Assembly: GCF_018333235.1 (NCBI RefSeq)
Contig: NZ_BORP01000005.1
Location: 245,524 to 309,523, forward strand
Direction of reading: 5' to 3'
Length of the DNA stretch: 64,000 bases
Origin: Ornithinibacillus bavariensis
GTDB taxonomy: Bacteria > Bacillota > Bacilli > Bacillales > Amphibacillaceae
Shown here: piece after piece, positions 53,407 through 64,000 of the stretch
How the letters are laid out: every line of letters begins with the position of its first letter
How positions within the stretch are numbered: position 1 is the stretch's first letter
Program-made: the position numbers and the translations under genes
Notes under the pieces: model-generated
Told to the model about the DNA's origin: nothing
Seen by the model: only the letters and a program-made list of their open reading frames with translations
Databases searched by the model: none

Positions 53407-53452
53407 TATAAAAAGGCTCCTCAAAAGTTTGCTTAAACTTTTGAGAAGCCTT
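53407..53452 (-). terminator. Terminator of groESL
   Basis: Minus-strand stem AAGGCTTCTCAAAAGTTT with its complement (one mismatch) and a short loop, followed by a T run, 77 bp after the groEL stop. Confidence 0.9.
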
Positions 53453-53528
53453 AATTAATTATCTTCGATATAGTATTTTGCTCTCAACTTACTTAATAAA
53501 CCACTTATGTCATGGTGTTGAGGGTAGA

Positions 53529-55185
<1,657 letters not shown>

Positions 55186-55205
55186 TAATGCTTTCATTCT
55201 AATTG

Positions 55206-55490
55206 TTATTGAACAACAGCTAAAATATCGCTTTCACGTAGAATTAAGTATTCTTTTCCATCGTACTTCACTTCAGTTCCAGCAAATTTAGAGAAGATGA
55301 TACGATCTCCCTCTGAAACCTCAAGTTGAACTCTTTCTCCACTTTCTGTGACGCGGCCAGAACCTACTGCGACAATGCGTCCTTCTTGTGGCTTTTCCTT
55401 TGCAGAGTCTGGAAGCACAATACCGCTTGCAGTCTTCTCTTCTTGCTCAACAAGCTCGATTACAACACGATCTCCTAGTGGTTTAATCAT
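55206..55490 (-). CDS. groS: Co-chaperonin GroES (Hsp10)
   Basis: A 94-aa protein of normal length: [37 protein letters not shown] with the mobile loop, and ILAVVQ at the end. AAGGAGG precedes ATG 55490. First gene of groESL, 54 bp before groEL. Confidence 0.99.
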   Translation of the reverse strand: MIKPLGDRVVIELVEQEEKTASGIVLPDSAKEKPQEGRIVAVGSGRVTESGERVQLEVSEGDRIIFSKFAGTEVKYDGKEYLILRESDILAVVQ

Positions 55491-55537
55491 GTAGACAACC
55501 TCCTTAATTCTTTTAAAGTGTTTTTATAAAATGATTG

Positions 55538-55564
55538 TTAGCACTCAGAACTGTTGAGTGCTAA
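55538..55564 (-). promoter_or_regulatory. CIRCE operator (HrcA binding site)
   Basis: TTAGCACTC - N9 - GAGTGCTAA, a perfect CIRCE, 48 bp upstream of groES. Confidence 0.98.
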
Positions 55565-55575
55565 TTCCAATTAAT

Positions 55576-55604
55576 ATAATAAATAATTTTGTTTGGTTTT
55601 GCAA
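55576..55604 (-). promoter_or_regulatory. Sigma-A promoter of groESL
   Basis: Minus strand TTGCAA (55604-55599), 17 nt, TATTAT (55581-55576), directly upstream of CIRCE. Confidence 0.85.
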
Positions 55605-55751
55605 GCACCATGCAACGAATTTTTTAAATTTTTCTTGTACAGGTTTATTCTATTATTATATAGACGATGAATATGATACAATACACAGGAACATTTCGCA
55701 TTCTGTACGATACTGATAACAACCTATGTAGACTTTAAGGAGCTGTTTTCA

Positions 55752-56471
55752 TTGCCAAAAAGATACTGGTTGGTCATACTAACCTACATCATTGTGCAAC
55801 TCTCAGGTGGTATATATATTCCAATCCTAAAACAATTTTTTTCGAATCATGCATTAATGGTATCCGTCTATTACACGATGATAGCTAGTTTTGTAATCGG
55901 GTTAATTGTTATATTGACTTTAATGAAGCCGGATATGGAATTAAAGCAAACTCGTAGTCGCCCTAGTACTGAAAATATAGCCTTATGGGCCATCCTGGGT
56001 GTTTTTATGGCTTACTTTGCACAAGCAATCGCAGGAGTAATAGAAACCAATATACTAGGTATTGAGCTTGGTTCAGAAAATACCCAAAACATTATGGACA
56101 TAACAAGAGCTGTCCCATTGTTTGCGGTTATTCCGGCAATAATTGCGCCAATTCTAGAAGAAGTTATCTTTCGTAAGATTATTTTCGGATCTCTCTATGA
56201 ACGGACCAATTTCTTTATTGCTGCTCTTTTGTCAGCCTTTATATTCGGGATTATCCATGGGGAACCAGAGCATCTTCTGATTTATGCATCCATGGGATTT
56301 GTCTTTGCATTCTTATATATAAAAACAAAATCAATCATCGTACCAATAATTGTCCATATGACGCTAAATACCATTTCCGTCATCGTACAATTTACTTTTT
56401 CCCCTGAGGACTTAGAGAGATTACAAAAGCAGGTAGATAGTATTCAGATGATTTTAATTGGAGGTATATAA
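55752..56471 (+). CDS. ydiL: CPBP-family intramembrane glutamic endopeptidase (YdiL)
   Basis: A 239-aa membrane protein with about seven helices and the CPBP (Rce1-like) motifs: EEVIFRK (motif 1), FGIIHG (motif 2) and IVHMTLN (motif 3). Start TTG 55752 with AAGGAG. Its place between groES and ydiK matches B. subtilis. The natural substrate is unknown. Confidence 0.9.
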   Translation: MPKRYWLVILTYIIVQLSGGIYIPILKQFFSNHALMVSVYYTMIASFVIGLIVILTLMKPDMELKQTRSRPSTENIALWAILGVFMAYFAQAIAGVIETNILGIELGSENTQNIMDITRAVPLFAVIPAIIAPILEEVIFRKIIFGSLYERTNFFIAALLSAFIFGIIHGEPEHLLIYASMGFVFAFLYIKTKSIIVPIIVHMTLNTISVIVQFTFSPEDLERLQKQVDSIQMILIGGI

Positions 56472-56474
56472 AAT

Positions 56475-56675
56475 ATGCGATTTACTGCCAGGACAATGGC
56501 ACTCATCTATTTTGCTATGGCCATTGTGTTTATATACTTTGCCGTTCGATATGCGGATGAGACGGTATGGAACTTTCTTACCATCTTCTTAGCAGTTATT
56601 GCTACACTAGATATTGTGACAGGCATTCGTTATTTACGATTACACTATAAATTAAAGAAAATAAAAAAGGGGTAG
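56475..56675 (+). CDS. ydiK: Small membrane protein YdiK (DUF4305)
   Basis: A 66-aa protein with two membrane helices (MALIYFAMAIVFIYFAV, FLTIFLAVIATLDIVTGI) and a basic tail (HYKLKKIKKG). It starts 3 nt after the ydiL stop, so the two are co-translated. Function unknown; the position is conserved in bacilli. Confidence 0.85.
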   Translation: MRFTARTMALIYFAMAIVFIYFAVRYADETVWNFLTIFLAVIATLDIVTGIRYLRLHYKLKKIKKG

Positions 56676-56692
56676 CAACATGCTACTCCTTT

Positions 56693-57343
56693 TTACTCAC
56701 TATATAGTTCTGTTTTTTCTAGCGGGTAATGCTTTAAAAAATAGACTAATGCTTGAAGCTCTACAGCTAAATCAATATGGTGAACCCGAATATCATCTGG
56801 TACTGTAATCCTTGCAGGAGTAAAATTAAGAATCCCCTTTATCCCCTGAGCCACTAACCTCTCTGTCACACGATCCGCTTCCATAGCTGGAATAGTCAAG
56901 ATAGCTACCTTCACATCATCTAGTCTCTCTTCTAGCTCATTAATATGGTAGATAGGTACACCACCAATAGTTTGTCCTACCTTATTGTCATCGGCATCAA
57001 AAGCAATTTTTATTTTCGTATTATTATTTTTCATAAAGTTATAATGAAGAAATGCTGTACCTAAATTCCCTACACCAATTAAGGCTACATCAGTAATCTC
57101 ATCCTGATCCAATGTTTTACGGAAAAAACCTAGCAAGTACTCCACATTATATCCATAACCTTTTTTTCCGAGCGCACCGAAATAAGAAAAATCCCTACGA
57201 ATCGTAGCTGAGTCTACTTTCACAGCATCACTTAATTCTTTCGAAGACACACGTGTTTTTCCTTGCATTTGTAAATTATTTAAAAAGCGATAATATAGTG
57301 GAAGTCGCTTTGCTGTAGCTTGTGGTATTTTATTTTGATCCAA
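56693..57343 (-). CDS. rex: Redox-sensing transcriptional repressor Rex
   Basis: A 216-aa NADH/NAD+-sensing repressor. Winged helix at 1-80 ([25 protein letters not shown]), Rossmann motif GVGNLGTAF at 90-98, C-terminal swap helix ([14 protein letters not shown]). It represses fermentation and anaerobic genes until NADH rises. ATG 57343 with AAGGAGG. A Rex-like operator lies 102 bp upstream, suggesting autoregulation. Confidence 0.97.
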   Translation of the reverse strand: MDQNKIPQATAKRLPLYYRFLNNLQMQGKTRVSSKELSDAVKVDSATIRRDFSYFGALGKKGYGYNVEYLLGFFRKTLDQDEITDVALIGVGNLGTAFLHYNFMKNNNTKIKIAFDADDNKVGQTIGGVPIYHINELEERLDDVKVAILTIPAMEADRVTERLVAQGIKGILNFTPARITVPDDIRVHHIDLAVELQALVYFLKHYPLEKTELYSE

Positions 57344-57444
57344 GCTAATTCCTCCTTAATTAATGTATCCCTAGTCATCCAATCTAATCTCTAATAACAT
57401 TATTTACTATATCCATTTCTATTTTAACAAATTTTTATAAGGTA

Positions 57445-57462
57445 GTGTGAGTGTTTTCACAA
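57445..57462. promoter_or_regulatory. Probable Rex operator
   Basis: Minus strand TTGTGAA-AACA-CTCACAC against the consensus TTGTGAA-N4-TTCACAA: 12 of 14 positions match. It lies between rex and the divergent ydiF. Confidence 0.65.
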
Positions 57463-57530
57463 TTTTGCTTATGTGTATATTGCCGAAATCGTACTTTGTA
57501 AGATAAACTGATAGTACTAGAGGTGACATT

Positions 57531-59453
57531 ATGATAATTATGCAATTAAATGATATTTCCAAATCATTCGGTGCCGAGGAAATATTAGCTAATATAAAAC
57601 TAGAGATAAAAGATAAAGACCGTATTGCAATCGTTGGCCGTAATGGTGCTGGTAAGTCAACCCTATTAAAAATTATGGCAAATGAAATGACTTATGATAC
57701 TGGTGAACTTATAAAACCGAAGGACTTAACGATTGGCTACTTATCCCAGCATACTGGCTTAGAGTCAGGTAATACCATATGGAATGAAATGCTTGAGGTC
57801 TTTCAAGAATTAATCCAGCAGGAAAATAGACTTCGTGAAATGGAAGGTAAAATGGCGAACCTAGGTCAGCTAGATGCGGATGAATCTTCCAAGTTATTAT
57901 CCGAGTATGATCGCCTACAGCACGAATTCGAATCAAATGGTGGTTATGCATATCAATCTGAAATAAAAGCCGTTTTAGCTGGACTTAGTTTTCTAGACTA
58001 TGATGACCAAACACCAATCAATGAATTAAGTGGTGGTCAAAAAACGCGTCTTGCATTAGGGAAGCTTTTATTAAAGAAGCCTAATCTGTTAATCCTAGAT
58101 GAGCCAACAAACCATTTAGATATTGAAACATTGACATGGTTAGAAAAATACTTAGTTGGCTATCCTGGTGCAGTTGTCATCGTATCCCATGACCGCTACT
58201 TTTTAGACAAGACGGTATCTATTGTGTATGAAATATCCCGCCATCGCACGAAAAAGTATCATGGGTCATATAGTGATTTTCTTAGGCAAAAGGCTTTGAA
58301 CTTTGAGCAAGAAATGAAAGAATTTGAAAAGCAACAGACCGAAATAAAAAAGCTAGAAGAGTTTGTACAACGAAATATTGTAAGAGCCTCGACAACAAAA
58401 CGAGCGCAAAGCAGGCGAAAACAGCTCGAAAAAATGGATCGAATAGACAGACCACTTGGTGACGAGTCATCTGCTTCCATCACCTTTGAAATTACGAAAC
58501 GGAGTGGAAATGATGTACTGAAAATACAAGATCTTGCTTTTCGTTATGAAAATGAGGCAGAGCCACTATTTGAGCATGTCTCCTTTCACATAACACGTGG
58601 GGAAAGTATAGCACTTGTTGGTCCAAATGGAGTTGGTAAAACAACGTTACTAAAAAACATTTTAGGAAAGTTAAATCCATCTAGTGGAGCAATTCAGCTT
58701 GGTACGAACGTTCAAATCGGTTATTATGACCAAGAACAAGCAAATCTTAGCTCACATAAAACAGTCCTAAATGAGCTTTGGGATGAGTATCCAACAGTGA
58801 ATGAAAAGGATATTCGAACCGTACTAGGAAACTTCTTATTCTCTGGTGATGATGTCTTAAAGCCAGTACAATCTCTAAGTGGTGGTGAGAAAGCCCGCCT
58901 AGCACTTGCTAAGCTTCGAATGCAAAAAGCAAATTTATTAATTCTGGACGAGCCAACAAACCATTTAGATATAGATAGTAAAGAAGTCTTAGAGGCAGCA
59001 TTAATTGATTTTCCAGGTACCATCATTTTTGTATCCCACGACCGTTATTTTATAAACAAAATAGCTGATAAAGTGGTTGAAATGAAACAAGGTGGTGCTA
59101 AGGTTTATCTTGGTGATTATGATTATTATTTAGAAAAGAAAGAAGAAGAAGCAGAGCTTGAGCGTTTACAAGCTGAAGATAAGCATGACAAGAAACCAAA
59201 TGAAAAACGATTAAGCTTTAAAGAAGAGAAAAAGCTTCAAAGCGAGCAACGGAAACGCGAAAGACAAATCGCCAATTTAGAAGAAACAATTGAAAAATTG
59301 GAAGAAGAATTAGTACAGCTTGAGGAAAAAATGACCGAGCCCGAAGTCTACGAAAATCATGAGAAGGCTTTGGAATATACCAACAAGACGAATCAGGTAA
59401 AACAAGAAATTGAAAAGCTAATGGAAGAATGGACAGCTTTACAGGAAGAATAA
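57531..59453 (+). CDS. ydiF: ABC-F family ATPase (YdiF)
   Basis: A 640-aa tandem ATPase without membrane segments. Walker A GRNGAGKS (36-43) and GPNGVGKT, signatures LSGGQKTRLALGKLL and LSGGEKARLALAKLR, Walker B LLILDEPTNHLDIET and LDIDS, a linker with many charged residues between the halves and a coiled-coil C-terminus (about 555-640, RQIANLEETIEKLEEELVQLEEK). ABC-F proteins act on stalled ribosomes. Start ATG 57531 behind AGAGGTG. Place next to rex as in B. subtilis. Confidence 0.93.
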   Translation: MIIMQLNDISKSFGAEEILANIKLEIKDKDRIAIVGRNGAGKSTLLKIMANEMTYDTGELIKPKDLTIGYLSQHTGLESGNTIWNEMLEVFQELIQQENRLREMEGKMANLGQLDADESSKLLSEYDRLQHEFESNGGYAYQSEIKAVLAGLSFLDYDDQTPINELSGGQKTRLALGKLLLKKPNLLILDEPTNHLDIETLTWLEKYLVGYPGAVVIVSHDRYFLDKTVSIVYEISRHRTKKYHGSYSDFLRQKALNFEQEMKEFEKQQTEIKKLEEFVQRNIVRASTTKRAQSRRKQLEKMDRIDRPLGDESSASITFEITKRSGNDVLKIQDLAFRYENEAEPLFEHVSFHITRGESIALVGPNGVGKTTLLKNILGKLNPSSGAIQLGTNVQIGYYDQEQANLSSHKTVLNELWDEYPTVNEKDIRTVLGNFLFSGDDVLKPVQSLSGGEKARLALAKLRMQKANLLILDEPTNHLDIDSKEVLEAALIDFPGTIIFVSHDRYFINKIADKVVEMKQGGAKVYLGDYDYYLEKKEEEAELERLQAEDKHDKKPNEKRLSFKEEKKLQSEQRKRERQIANLEETIEKLEEELVQLEEKMTEPEVYENHEKALEYTNKTNQVKQEIEKLMEEWTALQEE

Positions 59454-59486
59454 AGACGAAATAGCTTTTCAAATAAATGTTCAGAC

Positions 59487-59517
59487 TAAAAAGCCATCAC
59501 AATGATGGCTTTTTTTA
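59487..59517 (+). terminator. Terminator of ydiF
   Basis: Stem AAAAAGCCATCA / TGATGGCTTTTT with a 3-nt loop and T run. Confidence 0.9.
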
Positions 59518-59592
59518 TATAGGTTAAGGGATTGAATAGATATTATGTATGGAGGATTGTAGATGCAAGCTGCTCCGAATGAAATGATGACC

Positions 59593-59699
59593 TTATCCAC
59601 AATCCATGTTCCTTATAAACTCTTTTATTATCAATTATCAACAAAGTTATGCACATTATCCACAAATCAAACAGGGGTTATCCACTACTGTTGTCAACA
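59593..59699. promoter_or_regulatory. DnaA-box cluster between ydiF and tsaD
   Basis: Two perfect TTATCCACA boxes (59593-59601, 59656-59664), TTATGCACA (59647-59655), TTATCAACA (59635-59643), TTATCCACT (59678-59686) and TTGTCAACA (59691-59699), all on the plus strand within 107 bp. Clusters like this outside oriC modulate initiation in B. subtilis, and I recall one near gcp (tsaD). Confidence 0.8.
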
Positions 59700-59726
59700 G
59701 GTAAAAAGCTATTTTACCAAAGTATA

Positions 59727-59754
59727 TAAAAAAACATCCACAATAGCTGTGGAT
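59727..59754 (-). terminator. Terminator of the thiL-tsaD operon
   Basis: Minus-strand stem ATCCACA / TGTGGAT with a 5-nt loop, followed by GTTTTTTT. The arms resemble DnaA boxes themselves. Confidence 0.8.
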
Positions 59755-59759
59755 ATTTT

Positions 59760-60767
59760 TTATTTTAATAGTAACGATGGATTTGCATTTAAATCTAATC
59801 CTGCTCGATTTCCCTTTTCAAAATCTATAGTACCTGCCGCAGCAATCATTGCTGCATTATCAGTGCATAGCTTTAATGGAGGAATTAATAAAGGTATTCC
59901 AGTTTCAGAGAACCTCACCTCTAATTCAGCACGTAATCCCCTATTCGCAGCTACCCCTCCGGCCACTATAACTTGCTTTACTTGATATTGTTTTGCAGCT
60001 TTCACGGTTTTTGTGACTAGTACATCAATAACACTTGCTTGAAAACTTGCAGCGATATCCTCTGGCTTTAATGTAATCCCCTTCTGATTGGCATTATGGA
60101 TTTTGTTGATAACCGCGGATTTCAACCCACTAAAGCTAAAATCATAGCTATCCTCTTCTAGCCAAGCACGAGGAAAATCAATAGAGATTTCTCCCTCTCT
60201 TGCTAAACGGTCTATATGTGGACCACCTGGGTACGGTAGATTAAGCATCCTTGCCACTTTATCATATGCTTCACCAGCTGCATCATCTCTTGTTTCACCA
60301 ATTACTTCATAACTGCCATGTTCCTTCATTAGGACTAACTCTGTATGTCCACCTGAAACAATTAAAGCTAAAAGTGGAAATTGAAACTCTTCCATCAATT
60401 GATTGGCATAAATATGTCCTGCAATATGGTGGACCCCAACAAGCGGTTTATTATTTGCAAATGCTAGGGCTTTTGCTGCATTTACACCGATAAGCAATGC
60501 CCCAACTAAACCTGGTCCTTCCGTAACTGCAATCGCATCTATATCATTAAAGCTCAAGCCTGATTCTTGAAAAGCCTCTTCTAGAACAAGTGTAATCTGC
60601 TCCACATGATGTCTAGAGGCTATTTCTGGAACAACTCCACCAAATCGCTTATGACTTTCGATTTGGGATGCCACAACATTTGAAATAATTTCCCTACCAT
60701 TTTTTACAATAGCTACTGCTGTCTCATCACAGCTAGTTTCAATTCCGAGTATATATGTATCCTTCAT
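59760..60767 (-). CDS. tsaD: tRNA N6-adenosine threonylcarbamoyltransferase TsaD
   Basis: A 335-aa enzyme of the t6A pathway that transfers the threonylcarbamoyl group to A37 of ANN-decoding tRNAs, working with TsaB and TsaE. Hallmarks: [14 protein letters not shown] at the start and the metal-binding His114/His118 (HHIAGHIYA), [10 protein letters not shown], and [13 protein letters not shown] near the C-terminus. A GTG five codons earlier is possible, but ATG 60767 overlaps the rimI stop by ATGA and has GGGTGA in front. Last gene of the operon. Confidence 0.98.
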   Translation of the reverse strand: MKDTYILGIETSCDETAVAIVKNGREIISNVVASQIESHKRFGGVVPEIASRHHVEQITLVLEEAFQESGLSFNDIDAIAVTEGPGLVGALLIGVNAAKALAFANNKPLVGVHHIAGHIYANQLMEEFQFPLLALIVSGGHTELVLMKEHGSYEVIGETRDDAAGEAYDKVARMLNLPYPGGPHIDRLAREGEISIDFPRAWLEEDSYDFSFSGLKSAVINKIHNANQKGITLKPEDIAASFQASVIDVLVTKTVKAAKQYQVKQVIVAGGVAANRGLRAELEVRFSETGIPLLIPPLKLCTDNAAMIAAAGTIDFEKGNRAGLDLNANPSLLLK

Positions 60768-61213
60768 GTTAAATTCACCCACATTACAAGCGCATCCTCA
60801 TTATTATCCGTATAATATTGTTTTCGAAGTCCTCCAGGAACTAGGCCAAACTTACGATACATCCGTTGGGCTATAATATTTGTTACTCTAACTTCTAATG
60901 ACAGGCGAGTAACACCTAACCTCACCGCCTTTTGTAAGGAAAATCGAAATAATGTTTCCCCCAATTTCTTGCCACGAAAGTCAGGTAATATAGCAATATT
61001 CGTAATCTGTGCATCATCATGAACAATCCACATTCCAACATAGCCAACTATTTTATCTGCTAGTTCCATAACATAATAATGAGCATACTTATTTTCTGTT
61101 ATTTCCTGTCTAAAAATTGCTTCCGTCCAAGGTGTAGTGAAAGAGGCAGCTTCCACAGTCATTACCCCACGAATATCTGCTAATTCCATTTCTCGAATTA
61201 ATACATCAGCCAT
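60764..61213 (-). CDS. rimI: Ribosomal-protein-alanine N-acetyltransferase RimI
   Basis: A 149-aa GNAT acetyltransferase (acetyl-CoA loop [15 protein letters not shown], then [31 protein letters not shown]). It acetylates the N-terminus of protein S18 in E. coli. It overlaps tsaB by 8 nt and tsaD by 4 nt, so translation is coupled. Other N-acetyl substrates are possible. Confidence 0.94.
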   Translation of the reverse strand: MADVLIREMELADIRGVMTVEAASFTTPWTEAIFRQEITENKYAHYYVMELADKIVGYVGMWIVHDDAQITNIAILPDFRGKKLGETLFRFSLQKAVRLGVTRLSLEVRVTNIIAQRMYRKFGLVPGGLRKQYYTDNNEDALVMWVNLT

Positions 61214-61910
61214 TGGCTTTATCCTCTTGCGCTTTTAACCATTTTGCTTCTGCCTCAGCTAACCTTAAATAATTTGGTGTCAAGGTATGTACTTGATCTT
61301 CAACCTTATCTATAGCTGCAAGAGCTAAGTCAGAAGGATTCATGATATGGTAAGGCATCTCTGGTATTTCTGCATATGATGATAGCCTTTCTTTAATCAG
61401 TTGACGGTGCTTCTGAATATCCGGACTAATAAATAGGATATTACGTTCCATCTTTTCTAATTGCTTTAGCCAATCCTCAATTAAAATATTTTGCTCTTTC
61501 TCTACCAGCACCAGGCTATCTCCATTAACCTCATATAGCCCAGTATAAATTAAACCCCTTCTCGCATCGAAAAAAGGACAGATTAGAGAATTGGTCAGTA
61601 ATCCCCGATAGGCCAGTCCTTCCAAACTAGATACTCCTACGACTGGTATTTTTAATGACCATGCTAGGGTTTTAGCAGTTGTCAGTCCAATTCGAACTCC
61701 AGTATAAGAGCCTGGACCTTTTGCCACAACAATTTTACTTAACTGCTTAGGCTCCAAGCCTACTTCTCGCAATAAATAATCTATTGCCGGCATTAAGCGA
61801 ACTGAATGGTTTTTAGCGATATTTGTGATGATTTCCCCTAACACCTCGTTATCTTTTAAGATAGCGACTCCTAATGACTGTGTCGAGGTATCTATAGTTA
61901 GTGTATACAT
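61206..61910 (-). CDS. tsaB: t6A biosynthesis protein TsaB
   Basis: A 234-aa TsaD paralogue lacking the metal site: MYTLTIDTSTQSLGVAIL start and KIVVAKGPGSYTGVRIGLTTAKTLAWSL. It forms the scaffold of the TsaBDE complex. The frame opens at 61934, but ATG 61910 has AAAAGGAG. The tsaE stop lies 16 nt upstream. Confidence 0.96.
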   Translation of the reverse strand: MYTLTIDTSTQSLGVAILKDNEVLGEIITNIAKNHSVRLMPAIDYLLREVGLEPKQLSKIVVAKGPGSYTGVRIGLTTAKTLAWSLKIPVVGVSSLEGLAYRGLLTNSLICPFFDARRGLIYTGLYEVNGDSLVLVEKEQNILIEDWLKQLEKMERNILFISPDIQKHRQLIKERLSSYAEIPEMPYHIMNPSDLALAAIDKVEDQVHTLTPNYLRLAEAEAKWLKAQEDKANG

Positions 61911-61926
61911 ATTGCTACTCCTTTTC

Positions 61927-62382
61927 CTATCCAACTAAAGCTTCTACAATATCCTGATAACGGGATCCAGTCGGTTCAAATGTAAGTAGTCGTGAATCTT
62001 CATCCAAATAGTTGATAATGATAGTTAATCGTTCAGATGGAAGAAAATCTTCAATATATTGTGCCCATTCTACAACACTAATTCCATTTCCATTAAAATA
62101 TTCTTCAAAACCTATATCTTCATCTGAACCCTCTAATCGATAAACATCCATATGATAAAGCGGAAGCCTACCATCGTATTCTTTTACTATCGTAAATGTC
62201 GGACTACTTAAGGTTCTACTTATACCAAGACCTCTTGCAAGTCCTTTTGTAAAAGTCGTTTTTCCCGCCCCCAAATCTCCCTCCAAGGTAATAACACTAC
62301 CTGCATCAAGAAGATTTGCTAGCCTTTCTGCAACGTTTATCGTTTCTTCGGCATTATTTGTTTTTAATTCATACTTCTCCAC
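61927..62382 (-). CDS. tsaE: t6A biosynthesis ATPase TsaE
   Basis: A 151-aa P-loop ATPase: LEGDLGAGKTTFTKGLARGLG (P-loop at 35-42), SSPTFTIVKEY and LYHMDVYRLEG. It resets the TsaB/TsaD complex. Starts 4 nt after the thiL stop. Confidence 0.96.
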   Translation of the reverse strand: MEKYELKTNNAEETINVAERLANLLDAGSVITLEGDLGAGKTTFTKGLARGLGISRTLSSPTFTIVKEYDGRLPLYHMDVYRLEGSDEDIGFEEYFNGNGISVVEWAQYIEDFLPSERLTIIINYLDEDSRLLTFEPTGSRYQDIVEALVG

Positions 62383-62386
62383 TATT

Positions 62387-63358
62387 TCACCTACTTAAAT
62401 GGTTGTATCCCGTTTTATCTAGACGTTCCATCTTATTGCTTCCATTATCGATTAGCACGTATCCTAATTCTTGCTTTGATGTAACATAACCAATTGGAGT
62501 GACCTGCACATTATTTCTTTCTGCAATTAATAATAGTTTGTCCCAATCTTTCTTAGGTACAGTACCCATCAGCTCAAAATCTTCACCACCAAACATTTTC
62601 CAGTTATATTGTAATTTAGGGTTAAACTGATCAAATGCTGGATGTACCGGTATATTTGCCTCTTCAAGCACTAGAGTCACATTAGATGCCTCCGCTATTT
62701 CATTTGCTTCACTAGCTATTCCATCACTTATATCATTTAAACTAACTCTCAACAAGCTTTCCAGCCCTAGTGCGAAATCTACTCTTGGAAAAGGCATTTG
62801 GTGTTTGTTTATGAAATACGAACGCTCTTTATAATTACCTGGATGGTTTAAAATATATAATCCCGCTTGTGAGTCTCCTAGAAATCCCGTTACAAATACA
62901 ATGTCACCTTTTTGTGCTAAAGAACGATACCGAATTCTATCTTTTTCCCCATAACCAATAACCGTTATAGAAATAACTAATTCCTTTCCAGAAACGGTAT
63001 CTCCGCCTATTAAGTCCATATTAAACAAATCGGCTAAATCCCTCATACCTTGAAAAATAGAATGTACTTCTGTCATTTCCCAATCTCTCGGAATAGAAAT
63101 AGCAACAAGATAAAACGCAGGCTTTGCTCCCATGGCTGCCATATCACTTAAATTAGCCGCCAAAGCCTTATAACCTATATGATACGATTTCATGGTATGC
63201 TTTGCAAAATGAACATTCTCTACAAACATATCCTTGGAAATCACTATTTCCTGTTCATAGGAATCAAAAACAGCCGCATCATCACCTATACCTTTTAATA
63301 AAGTCGACTGTTTATAAATAGACTGCTTTATCGTATCAATAAATGAAAATTCGTCCAT
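62387..63358 (-). CDS. thiL: Thiamine-monophosphate kinase ThiL
   Basis: A 323-aa enzyme of the AIR-synthase fold that phosphorylates thiamine phosphate to thiamine pyrophosphate. GIGDDAAVF (24-32) binds Mg-ATP; LAANLSDMAAMGAKPAFYLV and LNDISDGIASEANEIAEAS are typical. The frame extends to 63436 into the rRNA terminator; ATG 63358 with GGTGA in front gives the family length. First gene of the thiL-tsaEB-rimI-tsaD operon. Confidence 0.96.
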   Translation of the reverse strand: MDEFSFIDTIKQSIYKQSTLLKGIGDDAAVFDSYEQEIVISKDMFVENVHFAKHTMKSYHIGYKALAANLSDMAAMGAKPAFYLVAISIPRDWEMTEVHSIFQGMRDLADLFNMDLIGGDTVSGKELVISITVIGYGEKDRIRYRSLAQKGDIVFVTGFLGDSQAGLYILNHPGNYKERSYFINKHQMPFPRVDFALGLESLLRVSLNDISDGIASEANEIAEASNVTLVLEEANIPVHPAFDQFNPKLQYNWKMFGGEDFELMGTVPKKDWDKLLLIAERNNVQVTPIGYVTSKQELGYVLIDNGSNKMERLDKTGYNHLSR

Positions 63359-63425
63359 TGCAATCACCAAACCTTCTCGTACAGCTAAATTTAATGATAG
63401 CAAAAACTTTGCCATGTTACTAATA

Positions 63426-63461
63426 TTAAAAAACACATGGTCTCAGTGGAAACCATGTGTA
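63426..63461 (-). terminator. Terminator of the rRNA-tRNA operon
   Basis: Minus-strand stem ACACATGGT / ACCATGTGT with a 10-nt loop, followed by TTTTTTAATATT. It lies between tRNA-Asp and thiL and rules out the upstream start of thiL. Confidence 0.92.
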
Positions 63462-63483
63462 AATATGTATTATGGAATTAAAC

Positions 63484-63560
63484 TGGCGGTCCGGACGGGA
63501 CTCGAACCCGCGACCTCCTGCGTGACAGGCAGGCATTCTAACCAACTGAACTACCGGACC
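63484..63560 (-). tRNA. tRNA-Asp (anticodon GTC)
   Basis: 77 nt with encoded CCA. Acceptor stem GGTCCGG / CCGGACC, anticodon stem-loop CCTGC-CTGTCAC-GCAGG with GTC, T-arm GCGGG-TTCGAGT-CCCGT. All arms pair. Confidence 0.97.
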
Positions 63561-63606
63561 ATTTTTCTTTTAAATAAGTGAATTATACACAGTAAGTTTA
63601 AAATTT

Positions 63607-63683
<77 letters not shown>

Positions 63684-63873
63684 ATAATATAGAAGTGAAA
63701 ATTTGAGCGCTAATTTAGATGTTAGTATTATCTAAGAAGTGACCCCTGCATCTTCTAGCATATTCAAAGGAGCTTATGCTTCGGGGTTACTCGTAGCGGA
63801 TTCGGTAGAGGTAACGCTCGTTGCTCCACACCGCGATAGTAAAAAGGTATTAAACATTTGATTATAATAATAA
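63684..63873. other. 5S-tRNA spacer with a tRNA-fMet-like fragment
   Basis: 190 bp between 5S and tRNA-fMet. At 63823-63838 a 16-nt stretch (GCTCCACACCGCGATA) repeats the 5' end of the tRNA-fMet gene (63671-63686) with one mismatch. Confidence 0.55.
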
Positions 63874-63991
<118 letters not shown>

Positions 63992-64000
63992 AAAGCGTCT

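Larger units (their letters stand above)
59454..59759. other. Intergenic region, 306 bp
   Basis: Holds the ydiF terminator, the DnaA-box cluster and the tsaD terminator. A plus-strand open frame from ATG 59563 has GGAGG before it, but crosses the DnaA boxes and runs antisense into tsaD, so it is not called. Confidence 0.7.

Noticed and set aside
59563..59985. Plus-strand frame of 140 codons with GGAGG upstream
   Set aside because: It crosses the DnaA boxes and the tsaD terminator and runs antisense over conserved tsaD sequence.
63359..63436. Upstream start of thiL
   Set aside because: It would place the start codon inside the terminator of the rRNA-tRNA operon; ATG 63358 gives the normal length.

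Overview
The window reads as a chromosomal segment of a spore-forming, low-GC Gram-positive bacterium of the family Bacillaceae. Three things support this. The block thiL-tsaE-tsaB-rimI-tsaD / ydiF / rex / ydiK-ydiL / groES-groEL has the gene order I know from Bacillus subtilis. There is a sigma-W-type ydjFGHI (PspA) operon. There are homologues of the spore coat proteins CotB and CotH. The species cannot be named from the sequence. The right end is the tail of an rRNA operon (5S, tRNA-fMet, tRNA-Asp, terminator).

Layout. 1-5060: amidase (cut by the edge), oligopeptide-binding lipoprotein, a JAMM-domain protein and three small unknown genes. 5100-15530: a spore-surface island with a coiled-coil protein, a Cys-rich protein, a GT2 glycosyltransferase, a collagen-like protein with a BclA-type C-terminal domain, and four genes that together can make UDP-2,3-diacetamido-2,3-dideoxyglucuronate. 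16100-24200: an ArsB/NhaD-type permease, then a Ser/Lys repeat protein, CotH kinase, a SET-domain protein and three CotB-like proteins. 24500-28070: ydjI-ydjH-ydjG-pspA behind an excellent sigma-W promoter. 28300-32840: TetR regulator with a divergent MFS exporter, and a Ser/Thr symporter behind two tandem T-boxes. 33070-38045: Fur-controlled siderophore ABC importer with a divergent ferredoxin-NADP reductase. 38280-44410: serine hydrolase, a PadR/DUF1048/ABC-2 exporter operon and an orphan secreted protein. 44410-45490: decayed DNA with a frameshifted small gene. 45490-53230: a C4 sugar-acid (OtnK/OtnC) catabolic operon with a TRAP transporter, a zinc dehydrogenase and a PrpR-type regulator. 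53500-64000: conserved housekeeping genes and RNAs.

How the parts work together. The first 24 kb is dominated by mother-cell spore-surface functions. I found sigma-K-type promoter matches in front of the collagen-like gene, the coiled-coil gene and the Ser/Lys repeat gene. Two modification systems stand out. One is a probable sugar pathway plus glycosyltransferase around a collagen-like glycoprotein candidate. The other is a CotH kinase plus SET methyltransferase directly behind a protein made almost only of Ser, Thr, Gly and Lys. The second combination is the best candidate for an undescribed system.

Several start codons were moved from the longest open frame to an internal ATG, GTG or TTG with a proper Shine-Dalgarno sequence; each case is explained in its entry. 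All family assignments come from reading motifs, not from database searches.
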